DNA of 25,789 bases from assembly GCA_033763435.1 (NCBI GenBank), contig JANRKN010000166.1, forward strand, positions 1 through 25,789, given 5' to 3'. The notes beneath the pieces were generated by a model that was not told the DNA's origin, did not search any database, and was given only the letters and a program-made list of their open reading frames with translations. The position numbers were made by a program, and so were the translations under genes. Shown piece after piece: positions 14,978 to 23,151 of the stretch; position 1 is the first letter of the stretch; each line of letters opens with the position of its first letter. Origin of the DNA: JANRKN01 sp033763435 (GTDB taxonomy: Bacteria > Planctomycetota > Phycisphaerae > Phycisphaerales > UBA1924).

Positions 14978-15817
14978 ATGGCCACCAGCCGCAGACGTAC
15001 AAGCGCCGACCGCCTGTTGCCCAAGGGGGCGCTGATCGGCATGGTCCACGTCGGCGCGCTGCCCGGCACCCCGCGCGCCTCGCTCTCCCTCGGCGCAATC
15101 ATCGACGCGGCACTCGACGACGCCCGCACGCTCGTCAAGGCGGGCTTCGACGCGGTGATGATCGAGAACATGCACGATGTGCCCTACGTCCACGGCACGC
15201 AGGACCCCGCCGTCGTCGCCATGATGACCCGCGTCGGCCTGGCCCTCCGCGAAGTCCTCGGCGAGATCCCCCTGGGCATCCAGATCCTCTCCGGCGGCAA
15301 CCGCGAAGCCCTGGCCGTCGCCCTCGCCGTCGGCGCCCGCTTCATCCGCTGCGAAAACTTTGTCTTCTCCCACGTCGCCGACGAAGGCCTGCTCGAGCGC
15401 GCCGAGGCCGGGCCTTTGCTGCGCTATCGGCGGAGCATCGGCGCCGAGCACGTGCGGATCTTCTGCGACCTCAAGAAAAAGCACGCCTCGCACGCGATCA
15501 CCGCCGACGTCTCCCTTGCCGACGCCGCCGAGGCCGCGGAGTTCTTCGGCGCCGACGGCCTCATCATCACCGGCGCCGCGACCGGCCGGCCCACTTCCCT
15601 CGAGGACGTCGCCGAGGCCCGCCACGCCTCGACCCTGCCCGTGCTCGTGGGCTCGGGCGTCACGCCCGACTCAGCCCCCGCGCTCCTCGAACACGCCGAC
15701 GCGCTGATCGTGGGCTCGTGGATCAAGGCCGGCGGCACATGGACTGGGCCCGTTGATGCCGCCCGCGCCGCCAAAATGGTCAAGGCCGTCGCGCCCCGCA
15801 GGCGAGGACGAGATTGA
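14978..15817 (+). CDS. BtpA/SgcQ-family TIM-barrel protein
   Basis: The protein has 279 residues, with AAGGAG 9 nt before the ATG. It matches the BtpA family throughout: GMVHVGALPGTP (about 21-32), DAVMIENMHDVPY, GIQILSGGNREALAVA, GARFIRCENFVFSHVADEG, DLKKKHASHAIT, and LPVLVGSGVTPDSAPALL with a C-terminal phosphate-binding-like loop. BtpA is needed for photosystem I stability in cyanobacteria. Relatives occur in many non-photosynthetic bacteria, where the function is not established, so the name should not be read as a photosynthetic role. It lies 30 nt after the dehydrogenase gene and is probably co-transcribed with it. Confidence 0.9.
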   Translation: MATSRRRTSADRLLPKGALIGMVHVGALPGTPRASLSLGAIIDAALDDARTLVKAGFDAVMIENMHDVPYVHGTQDPAVVAMMTRVGLALREVLGEIPLGIQILSGGNREALAVALAVGARFIRCENFVFSHVADEGLLERAEAGPLLRYRRSIGAEHVRIFCDLKKKHASHAITADVSLADAAEAAEFFGADGLIITGAATGRPTSLEDVAEARHASTLPVLVGSGVTPDSAPALLEHADALIVGSWIKAGGTWTGPVDAARAAKMVKAVAPRRRGRD

Positions 15818-15891
15818 GCCCCCGCACGCTTCGGGCCGATGGATGAGGGTCGATGGATGAGTGGCGGGGGAGTCGGGAGAGCGACCGTCCG

Positions 15892-17472
15892 ATGGTGCAA
15901 ATCCAGATCATCGCCGCGTTCGTCGTGCTTTACGTTCAGGGCATGCTCGCACCCACGGCGCGCGCGCTCTTGGGCGCGCCGCTGACGCCAGCCGAGTCCG
16001 CGATCGCCACCCTCGCTCCGATGGCGCTCGCGCTCCTGCTCTGCTGGGCTTGGGTGACGCTTTGTGTCCGCCGCGTCGACCGCACAGGGTCCTACGCCGC
16101 GGTCCGCTCGGCCGAGCGCGCCGTCGGCCTCGTGCGCTGGCTGGCGCTCGGCGCGCACGCGATGGGCGCACTGATCGGAGGCTGGTCTGAGGCCGTCTCC
16201 GCCGCGACCGGGGGCGTTCCGGTGCTCGACCCTCTCCTCGCCGTCGCATCCGTGCTCGTCGTCATCATCCTCTCATGGACGATCCTCTGGCCCATCGAGC
16301 GCCGCGTGCACGACGCGATCACCATCCGCACCCTCGACCAAGGCGGCGCGCTCCGCGGCCCGTGGACCCTCGGCGCCTTCCTCTGGGGCAGCATCCGCCA
16401 CCAGATGCTCATCGCCCTCGTCCCCCTCACCCTCATGCTCGCCTGGAGCGCAGCCGCACGCGCGATCTTCGCCTGGGCCGAGTCGCGCTCCGACTCGCTC
16501 TCCCCCTCGCTCTCTCCCTGGCTCGCCCCGCTCGCCGAGCCCGGCTCGTGGGCTCAGGGCGTTCTCGAAATCGCCGGCGTGCTCGGCGTCCTGCTCATCA
16601 CCCCCGCCATCCTCAGCCGCGTCTGGGACACCGTCCCGCTCCGCGATGGGCCTCTCTTCGAACTCCTGAGCGCGATGTACCGTCGCCACGGCGTCAAAGT
16701 CGGCCGCTCGCTCGTCTGGCGCACCAACGGCATGATGATCAACGGCGCCGTCATGGGCCTGGTCTACCCCGCCCGCTACGTCCTGCTCACCGACGGCCTG
16801 CTCGAACGCCTCACCGAGAAACAAGTCGAAGCCGTCAGCGCCCACGAGATCGGCCACGTCCGCCGCCGCCACATGCTCTGGCTGGGCGTACTCGTCCTTG
16901 CCGCCGTCGTCAGCTCGAGCCTCATCGCCTCGATCGCGCTCCACGGCGCGTGGTCCGCCCTCGGCGCGCTCGCGGGCCTCTCCGCGCCCTCCGACACGCC
17001 CGCCCACGATCCGTCCGTCGCACACGCGGGGCTTCCCGTGCTCTTCGAGGGCGTGGTCGCGCTCGTGTCGCTCGCGTCGGCGATCATGGTCTTCGGCCTC
17101 GCCAGCCGTCGCTTCGAATGGCAGGCCGACGCCTTCGCCGTGCAGCATCTCTCGGGCGCCGTGCCGCACCGCCGCGAGGGCGCCGAGGTCATCGACGCGG
17201 GCGCCGTCGAAGCGATGGCTTCCGCGCTCGAAGCCGTCGCCAAGCACAACGCGATCCCGCTCGACCGCTTCACGTTCCGCCACGGCACGATCCGCGCCCG
17301 CATCCGCCGCCTGCGCGAGCTCACAGGCCGACCCGCGCACGCGCTGCCCATCGACCGCAGCGTCCGCCGCTGGAAGCTCGCCGCGGTGATCGCCATCGCG
17401 CTCGTCACGCTCGCGGGCATCATCCTCCCCATGATCTTCGGCGAAGTCGCCCGCGCCTGGAGCATCTGGTAA
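15892..17472 (+). CDS. M48-family integral membrane zinc metalloprotease
   Basis: The protein has 526 residues from ATG 15892. An in-frame ATG at 15853 would add 13 charged residues. GGGAGA lies 11 nt before 15892 and a membrane helix begins directly after it, so 15892 is preferred, but weakly. The N-terminal half has about five hydrophobic helices. The catalytic motif is HEIGH (His318, Glu319, His322) in AVSAHEIGHVRRRHM. The third ligand is Glu409 in FEWQADAFAV. Before the zinc helix, GRSLVWRTNGMMINGAVMGL and RYVLLTDGLLERLT are typical of M48. The family (HtpX, Ste24) degrades or processes membrane and secreted proteins. The C-terminus ends in another hydrophobic helix. The next gene starts 24 nt downstream. 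Confidence 0.88.
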   Translation: MVQIQIIAAFVVLYVQGMLAPTARALLGAPLTPAESAIATLAPMALALLLCWAWVTLCVRRVDRTGSYAAVRSAERAVGLVRWLALGAHAMGALIGGWSEAVSAATGGVPVLDPLLAVASVLVVIILSWTILWPIERRVHDAITIRTLDQGGALRGPWTLGAFLWGSIRHQMLIALVPLTLMLAWSAAARAIFAWAESRSDSLSPSLSPWLAPLAEPGSWAQGVLEIAGVLGVLLITPAILSRVWDTVPLRDGPLFELLSAMYRRHGVKVGRSLVWRTNGMMINGAVMGLVYPARYVLLTDGLLERLTEKQVEAVSAHEIGHVRRRHMLWLGVLVLAAVVSSSLIASIALHGAWSALGALAGLSAPSDTPAHDPSVAHAGLPVLFEGVVALVSLASAIMVFGLASRRFEWQADAFAVQHLSGAVPHRREGAEVIDAGAVEAMASALEAVAKHNAIPLDRFTFRHGTIRARIRRLRELTGRPAHALPIDRSVRRWKLAAVIAIALVTLAGIILPMIFGEVARAWSIW

Positions 17473-17496
17473 ACCCGCGCGAACAAGGACCCCCGC

Positions 17497-18726
17497 GTGC
17501 CGACAACGTCCCTCGAACAGCAACTCGCCCGCTCGCTCGCCCAGCGCCAGCCCGCGCTCGTGGAGCAGCTCCGCGCCCTCGTCAACATCTGCACGGGCGG
17601 CTCCGGGCCCATCGCGCGCGAGGGCCTTGATCGCACGCGCGACATGCTCACCGCGCGCCTCCGCGCGATCGGCGCCTCCGTCACCCTCGAGCCCGGCGAC
17701 GCGCGCCCATCGTGGATCGGCGGCCCCTCAAGCACAGACCTCGGACCCTGGGCGCCCCCGACCGCCGTCTGCCGCGGCCCGGCCGTCGCCTCGCCCCGCT
17801 GCCGAATCCTCCTCGTGGGCCACCTCGACACCGTTCATCCGCCCGAGAGTCCCTTCCGCGAGCTTTCGATCGCGCCCGACGGCGCCACCGCCACCGGCCC
17901 CGGCTGCGTCGACATGAAGGGCGGCTTGCTCGTCCTCGTCGCCGCGCTCGAAGCCCTCGCCGAGGCCGGCGTCCCCGTCGCGTGGACCGTCGCCTTCAAC
18001 AGCGACGAAGAGACCGGCACCTACTGCTCCGACCGCATCCTGCGCAACCTCGCGCGCGAGCATGACGTGGGCCTCGTCGTCGAGCCCGCGATGCCCGACG
18101 GCTCCCTCGCCATCCGTCGTCCGGGCAGCGGCCAGTTCCTGATCGAAACCCGAGGCCGCGCCGCCCATGTCGGGCGCGACTTTGCCAAGGGCATCTCCGC
18201 CGTCAACGCCCTCGCGCGAGCGATCTCCGCCGTCGCCGAGCTGCCCGACCCTTCGCGCGGGCTGGTCGCGAACATCGGCCCGCTGGAAGGGGGCGCCGCC
18301 GCCAACGTCGTGCCCGACTCCGCCCGCGCCTGGGGCAACGTCCGCTATGCCGACGAGGCCCAGGCCCAAGAACTCGCCGCGCGCCTCGCGGCCCTCGAAA
18401 CCCCCGCCGATGCGCTCCCCGGCGTTCGCGTCACCACCAGCTTCAACCGCCCCGCCAAGCCGACCACGCCCGCGGTCGAGCGCTTGGCGCTCCTGGCCCG
18501 CGCCGCCGCCGAGGACCTCGGGCAGGCCTTGCCGTTTGCACCGACCGGCGGCGTCTGCGACGGCAACAACTTGCAGGCCGAAGGCCTCCCAACGGTCGAT
18601 ACCTTGGGCGTGCGCGGCGGCGGGCTCCACACCCCCCAGGAATGGATCGAACTGGCCAGCCTTCACCAGCGGGCCGCACTCCTGGCCGTGTTGATTTCCC
18701 GCCTGTCCGCGCAGGGCTTGACCTAA
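17497..18726 (+). CDS. M20-family amidohydrolase/peptidase (glutamate carboxypeptidase/ArgE-like); candidate succinylglutamate desuccinylase
   Basis: The protein has 409 residues, with a GTG start and AAGGA 7 nt upstream. All di-zinc residues are visible: GHLDTV (His109, Asp111), GCVDMKGG (Asp139), SDEETG (base Glu171 and Glu172), EPAM (Glu196) and GLHTPQEW (His378). The dimerisation domain carries GRAAHVGRDFAKGISAVNAL. It resembles the CPG2/ArgE/DapE group, which removes acyl groups or C-terminal Glu from N-acyl amino acids. There is no signal peptide, so it acts in the cytoplasm. It heads a five-gene cluster with astA and astD. The cluster has no M14-type AstE, so this enzyme may perform the final step, N-succinylglutamate to glutamate plus succinate. 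That assignment is inference from context. Confidence 0.88.
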   Translation: MPTTSLEQQLARSLAQRQPALVEQLRALVNICTGGSGPIAREGLDRTRDMLTARLRAIGASVTLEPGDARPSWIGGPSSTDLGPWAPPTAVCRGPAVASPRCRILLVGHLDTVHPPESPFRELSIAPDGATATGPGCVDMKGGLLVLVAALEALAEAGVPVAWTVAFNSDEETGTYCSDRILRNLAREHDVGLVVEPAMPDGSLAIRRPGSGQFLIETRGRAAHVGRDFAKGISAVNALARAISAVAELPDPSRGLVANIGPLEGGAAANVVPDSARAWGNVRYADEAQAQELAARLAALETPADALPGVRVTTSFNRPAKPTTPAVERLALLARAAAEDLGQALPFAPTGGVCDGNNLQAEGLPTVDTLGVRGGGLHTPQEWIELASLHQRAALLAVLISRLSAQGLT

Positions 18727-18813
18727 AGTTGAGCTCGTCCGATAAGCCCCGCCCGCGGCGTGCGTGTACGCCCGGCATCCCGGGGCTTCCGACCTTGCGC
18801 AGGTGAGGGCCGT

Positions 18814-20298
18814 ATGACCACGCTCAGCAACGCTTCGACCGCCGGCACGTCTCTGACCCAGGGCGAAGCGGTCCGACAGTCGCCGGGCGTCCGCAACGCC
18901 ATCCGCGCCATCGTCGATGAAGTCCGCGCACGTTCCGCCCAAGTCACCGACGTCCGCGGCGCCCTCCCGGGCCGCAAAGAAACCTACGAGGCCCTCATGG
19001 CCCGCGCCGCCGCCGTCCGCGGTCGGCCCCTGCTCTATCCCTACCTCGGCTCAGGCGTCGGCAACGGCGCGCTCGTCGAACTCGCCGACGGCTCCGTCAA
19101 GTGGGACATGATCTGCGGCATCGGCGTCCACTTCTTCGGTCACTCCGACCCCGAGATGATCGAACAGTCGCTCATCGGCTCGCTCGACGACACCGTCAAG
19201 CACGGCAACCTCCAGTCCAACTTCGACGCCTACGAGTTCCTCGAAACCCTTATCGGCGAGGCCCGCAAGAACAGCCGCCTCAAGTACGGCTACATCGCCA
19301 CCTCGGGCGCGATGGCCAACGAGAACGGCCTCAAAGTCTGCATCCAGAAATGCTCCCCCGCCTCGCGCGTCCTGGCCTTCAAGGACTGCTTCATGGGCCG
19401 GAGCATCTCCATGCTCTCCGTCGGCGACAACCACGCCGGCCGCGAGGGCCTGCCCATCAACATCCCCGTCGACTACATGCCCTTCTGGGATCAGGCCGCC
19501 GCCGACCGCATGGGCGCCAAGCGCTACATCGACATGTCCGTCGAGCACCTGATGCAGTACATCACGCGCTACCCGGGCCAGCACGCCTGCTTCATCTTCG
19601 AACTCATCCAGGGCGAGGGCGGCTTCAACGTCGGCCAGCGCGACTTCTTCAAGGCCCTCATGGACGTCTGCAAGGCCCACAAGATCGCCGTCTGGGACGA
19701 CGAAATCCAGACCTTCGGCCGCACCGGCCGCATGTTCGCCTACGAACTCTTCAACCTCGGCGAATACGTCGACGTCTTCTGCGTCGGCAAGATGACCCAG
19801 GCCTGCGCCACCCTCTACACCGAGGAATACAACCCCAAGGCCGGCCTCCTCAGCGGCACATTCACGGGCGAAGGTGTCTCCTTCCGCGTCGGTCGCCGCG
19901 TGCTCGAGCGGCTCCGTGACGGCGCGTACTACGACGTCCCGGGCGGCGAACCCGGCCTCATGTCGCGCCACCACGCCGCCTTCCGCGAACACGCCAAGGC
20001 CCTCATCGCCAAGCATCCGAACCTGTTCCCCGCCGTCCCCGGCCTGGGCGCGGGCGAGCAGCTCATCGGCGGCCTCGGCGGCATGATGCGCTTCACCCCC
20101 TTCGGCGGCGCCAAGGACAAGATCATGGCCGCCTGCAAGGCCTGCTTCGAAGAAGGCGTCATCCTCTTCTACTGCGGCCACGGCCCGTACCACGTCCGCA
20201 TGCTCCCCCCGCTGGGCGTCATGAAGCTCGAAGACTGGCCGCGCGTCTTCGCCTGCATGGAGCGCGGGCTCGTGAAGGCCGGCTCGGCCGTCGGGTAA
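18814..20298 (+). CDS. Class III PLP-dependent aminotransferase; likely succinylornithine aminotransferase (AstC role)
   Basis: The protein has 494 residues. The start at 18814 has AGGTGA 7 nt upstream; the frame is open further upstream to 18760. Family motifs: SGAMANENGLKV (cofactor phosphate region), FELIQGEGGFNV, WDDEIQTFGRTG (pyridine-binding Asp296), and the probable PLP lysine Lys326 in FCVGKMTQACATL. It is longer than AstC/ArgD (about 400). The lysine context GKMTQ recalls lysine-6-aminotransferases (GKKTQ) more than the AKAL of acetylornithine aminotransferases. Between M20 and astA, the obvious role is conversion of N2-succinylornithine plus 2-oxoglutarate to succinylglutamate semialdehyde plus glutamate. 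Another omega-amine substrate is possible. Confidence 0.85.
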   Translation: MTTLSNASTAGTSLTQGEAVRQSPGVRNAIRAIVDEVRARSAQVTDVRGALPGRKETYEALMARAAAVRGRPLLYPYLGSGVGNGALVELADGSVKWDMICGIGVHFFGHSDPEMIEQSLIGSLDDTVKHGNLQSNFDAYEFLETLIGEARKNSRLKYGYIATSGAMANENGLKVCIQKCSPASRVLAFKDCFMGRSISMLSVGDNHAGREGLPINIPVDYMPFWDQAAADRMGAKRYIDMSVEHLMQYITRYPGQHACFIFELIQGEGGFNVGQRDFFKALMDVCKAHKIAVWDDEIQTFGRTGRMFAYELFNLGEYVDVFCVGKMTQACATLYTEEYNPKAGLLSGTFTGEGVSFRVGRRVLERLRDGAYYDVPGGEPGLMSRHHAAFREHAKALIAKHPNLFPAVPGLGAGEQLIGGLGGMMRFTPFGGAKDKIMAACKACFEEGVILFYCGHGPYHVRMLPPLGVMKLEDWPRVFACMERGLVKAGSAVG

Positions 20299-20361
20299 CG
20301 CCGGCACACCCGCCGACCGCGTCACCGATCGCCCCCGCACCCTTCACGCCCGAGGCCCAGC

Positions 20362-21567
20362 ATGTTCCTGATCCGTCAGTCCAAACCCGCCGACGTCGCG
20401 ACGCTTCTCAAACTCGCGCGCATGGTCTTCTTCATCAACCTCCCGCCCGACGACCGCATCATCGCCGACAAGATCGCCCACTCCACCCGCTGCATCCGCC
20501 GCCTCGCCGGCCTCCCCGACGCTCAGACCCAGCGCGAAGGCTCCAAGCATCGGGGCGGCTACGCCTCCACCGCCGCAGACTCCGACGTCTTCATGTTCAC
20601 CATGGAAGACGTCGAATCGGGCGGCGTCGTCGGCACCTGCCAGATCAAGGCCCGCATGGGCGGCCCCGGAAACCCCAACTTCGCCTTCAAGCTCGAAGAG
20701 CGAAAGTTCCACTCCGACTCCCTCAACTTCGGCACCACCCACACCATCGCCAAGCTCCATCGCGATGAGTCCGGCCCCACCGAGGTCGGCGGCCTCATCC
20801 TCTCCCCCTCCGTCCGCGGCGGGCGCCTCAAGCCCGGACGACTCCTCTCCTTCGTCCGCTTCCACTTCATCGGGCTCTATCGCCAGCTCTTCGCCGACCG
20901 CATCCTCGCCGAAATGATGGCCCAGGTCTCCAGCGAAGGCGACAACGTCTTCTGGGATGCCATCGGCCGCAAGTTCATCCCCGTCCGCTACAGCGAGGCC
21001 GACCGCTTCTGCCAGCACAACCGCCAGTTCATCGAAGAGCTCCTCCCCGCCGACGAGATCTACCTCACCCTCCTCCCCCTCGAAGTCCTCAACACCGTCG
21101 GCCAGGTCAGCCGCGAGACCGTCCCCGCGCGCCGCATGCTCGAGAAACTCGGCTTCACCTACAAGGGCTTCATCGATCCCTTCGACGGCGGCCCGCACCT
21201 CGACGCCATCACCGACGAAATCGACGTCGTCCGCACCACCCGCCGACTCACCCTCGGCAAAGCCATCGACCCCGCCAAAGCCCCCGAGCACGGCATCGTC
21301 TCCGTCCTCAACGCCGACGGCGAGTTCCGCGCCCTCGAAACCGACGTGCTCCTCGAAGGCAAATCCCTCCGCCTCTCCAAGCAAGCCATGCACCTGCTGG
21401 GCGCAAGCGCCGGCGCCGAGATCGGCTTCACGCCCCTCTCCCGCCCGGACGCCCCCGAGCCCCAGAAGCGCGTCGCCAGCGCCGACCTCAAGCCCGCCGC
21501 AGGCAAGTCGCGCGAGAAGCGGACCAAGTCGGCCTCCTCGCGGCCCCGCGCAGCCAAGCCGGTCTAG
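20362..21567 (+). CDS. astA: Arginine N-succinyltransferase
   Basis: The protein has 401 residues. The start has GAGG 6 nt upstream. It transfers succinyl from succinyl-CoA to the alpha-amine of arginine, the first step of the AST pathway. Clear family signatures: IRQSKPADVATLLKLAR at the N-terminus, GTCQIKARMGGPGNPNFAFK, EVGGLILSPSVRGG, GRLLSFVRFHFIGLYRQLF, ADRILAEMMAQV, FWDAIGRKFI and RRMLEKLGFTYKGFIDPFDG. AstA is usually about 340 residues. The last 40 or so here (KRVASADLKPAAGKSREKRT onward) are a Lys/Ser/Arg-rich tail without counterpart that I know of. Some AstA/AruF enzymes also accept ornithine, which matters for the pathway order proposed here. The astD start codon lies 9 nt after the stop. 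Confidence 0.95.
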   Translation: MFLIRQSKPADVATLLKLARMVFFINLPPDDRIIADKIAHSTRCIRRLAGLPDAQTQREGSKHRGGYASTAADSDVFMFTMEDVESGGVVGTCQIKARMGGPGNPNFAFKLEERKFHSDSLNFGTTHTIAKLHRDESGPTEVGGLILSPSVRGGRLKPGRLLSFVRFHFIGLYRQLFADRILAEMMAQVSSEGDNVFWDAIGRKFIPVRYSEADRFCQHNRQFIEELLPADEIYLTLLPLEVLNTVGQVSRETVPARRMLEKLGFTYKGFIDPFDGGPHLDAITDEIDVVRTTRRLTLGKAIDPAKAPEHGIVSVLNADGEFRALETDVLLEGKSLRLSKQAMHLLGASAGAEIGFTPLSRPDAPEPQKRVASADLKPAAGKSREKRTKSASSRPRAAKPV

Positions 21568-21570
21568 CCT
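21565..21570 (+). promoter_or_regulatory. Candidate internal -10 box before astD (leaderless arrangement)
   Basis: TAGCCT begins with the astA stop codon and ends 6 nt before the astD GTG. There is no Shine-Dalgarno. It may allow separate transcription of astD, although its match to a -10 is weak and no -35 is seen. Confidence 0.3.
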
Positions 21571-21576
21571 TGCGGC

Positions 21577-23130
21577 GTGAAGCACGCATCGCTCCGTCAC
21601 GACCCCTCCAACCTCATCTCTGGCGCGTGGATTCCCACGCCCGGCAACTCGCTCACGACGCGCAACCCCGCCCGGCCCGCCGAGGTGCTCTGGTCCGCGG
21701 GCGTCGAACCCTCGCACGTCCACCGCGCCGTCGCCGCCGCGCACGACGCGCTGCCGACCTGGGCCTCCTGGCCCCGCGAAAAGCGCTTTGACGTCCTCAG
21801 GCGCTTCCAGAAGATCGCCGCCGAGCACCTCGACGCCGCGACCAACCTCCTGCGCGACGAGATCGGCAAGCCCGCGTGGGACGCCAAGGGCGAAGCGGGC
21901 CTCCTCGGCCCCAAGGTCGACATCACGCTCGACGAATCCGCCACCGGCGCGCTCCGCCGCGTCTCGGGCTTCGAAACCCCCGTCGCCGAGGGCCGCATCG
22001 GGCGCTGCTGGTTCAGGCCCCACGGCGTGATGGCCGTCCTCGGGCCCTTCAACTTCCCCATGCACCTGCCCAACGGGCACATCGTCCCCGCCCTCGCGAT
22101 GGGCAATACCATCGTCTTCAAGCCCAGCGACAAAGCCGCCGCCAGCGGCCAGTTCCTCGCCGAGCTCTACCACCAGGCCCTCACCGAGGCCGGCGCACCC
22201 CCGGGCGTCGTCAACCTCGTCCAGGGCGGCGCCGACGTCGCCTCCGCCCTCGTCCGCCACGACGACCTCGACGGCATCCTCTTCACCGGCTCCTGGCCCG
22301 TCGGCCGGCGCATCCTCGAAGCCAACCTTGACCGTCCGGGCCGCATCGCCGCACTCGAAATGGGCGGCAACAACCCCGCCATCATCATGCCCGACGCCGA
22401 CCTGCGTCAGGCCGCCATCGAATGCGTCCGCTGCGCCTTCATCACCTCGGGCCAGCGCTGCACCTGCACCCGCCGCGTCCTCGTCCATCGCTCCGTCGCG
22501 GGCCGTTTCATCACCGCCCTTGCCAAGGCCGCGAGCAACCTTCTCATCGGCGACCCTGCCTCGCCTCATCCGGTGTTCATGGGCCCCGTCATCTCCCACG
22601 CCGCGCGTGATCAGATCCTCGCCGCACAGTCCGCCCTCGCCAAGGCCGGCGGCGAAGTCGTCGTCCCCATGACCCCGCACGACCCTTCGACCTTCGGCGG
22701 CTCATTCCTCACGCCCGGTGTCATGCGCGTCCCGCGCTTTGTGCCCTCCGACAACCCCTCCGCCCCCGGCGCCGACATCGAAGTCTTCGGCCCATTCCTC
22801 CGCATCGCCGAGTTCGACGACCTCGACGACGCCATCGCCCAAGCCAACGCCACGCGCTTCGGCCTCGCCGCGTCGATCTTCACCAAGTCCCAGACCGCCG
22901 CCGACCGCTTCCTCGCCCTCGCGCGCGCCGGATGCGTCAACGTCAACACCGGCACCGCGGGCGCCAGCAGCAAGCTCCCCTTCGGAGGCCTGGGCCTCAG
23001 CGGCAACCACCGTCCCGCCGGCGCCTTCAGCCTCGACTACTGCGCCTACCCCGTCGCGGGCATGATCGAGTCCGGCGCTGCCGCCCTCGTCAGCCCGGGC
23101 ATGCGCTTCGAAGACGCCTGGCTCGCCTAA
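21577..23130 (+). CDS. astD: N-succinylglutamate 5-semialdehyde dehydrogenase
   Basis: The protein has 517 residues with a GTG start. It oxidises succinylglutamate semialdehyde to succinylglutamate with NAD(P)+. Aldehyde dehydrogenase motifs are complete: ISGAWIP at the N-terminus, GPFNFPMHLPNGHIVPAL (AstD-type around the oxyanion Asn), GNTIVFKPSDKAAASG (cofactor binding), LEMGGNNPAIIM (Glu261), and SGQRCTCTRR (nucleophile Cys295). The HLPNGHIVPAL stretch is the strongest sign of AstD as opposed to a general aldehyde dehydrogenase. It is slightly longer than the usual 490 or so. It lies 9 nt after astA and 21 nt before the ureohydrolase. A TAGCCT box precedes the start and there is no Shine-Dalgarno. 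Confidence 0.92.
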   Translation: MKHASLRHDPSNLISGAWIPTPGNSLTTRNPARPAEVLWSAGVEPSHVHRAVAAAHDALPTWASWPREKRFDVLRRFQKIAAEHLDAATNLLRDEIGKPAWDAKGEAGLLGPKVDITLDESATGALRRVSGFETPVAEGRIGRCWFRPHGVMAVLGPFNFPMHLPNGHIVPALAMGNTIVFKPSDKAAASGQFLAELYHQALTEAGAPPGVVNLVQGGADVASALVRHDDLDGILFTGSWPVGRRILEANLDRPGRIAALEMGGNNPAIIMPDADLRQAAIECVRCAFITSGQRCTCTRRVLVHRSVAGRFITALAKAASNLLIGDPASPHPVFMGPVISHAARDQILAAQSALAKAGGEVVVPMTPHDPSTFGGSFLTPGVMRVPRFVPSDNPSAPGADIEVFGPFLRIAEFDDLDDAIAQANATRFGLAASIFTKSQTAADRFLALARAGCVNVNTGTAGASSKLPFGGLGLSGNHRPAGAFSLDYCAYPVAGMIESGAAALVSPGMRFEDAWLA

Positions 23131-23139
23131 CGCCTCCGA

Positions 23140-23145
23140 TACACT
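23140..23145 (+). promoter_or_regulatory. Candidate -10 box before ureohydrolase 2 (leaderless arrangement)
   Basis: TACACT ends 6 nt before the ATG at 23152. It fits in the 21-nt gap after astD. There is no Shine-Dalgarno upstream of the ATG. Confidence 0.4.
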
Positions 23146-23151
23146 CACCCC

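Noticed and set aside
14978..15817. BtpA similarity as a sign of photosynthesis
   Set aside because: The family is widespread outside phototrophs and no photosystem or pigment gene is present.
20344..22680. A 778-codon open frame on the minus strand opposite astA and astD
   Set aside because: Its translation is low-complexity Gly/Ala/Asp/Glu/Val without any motif, the usual antisense shadow of GC-rich coding DNA. The plus-strand genes are unmistakable.
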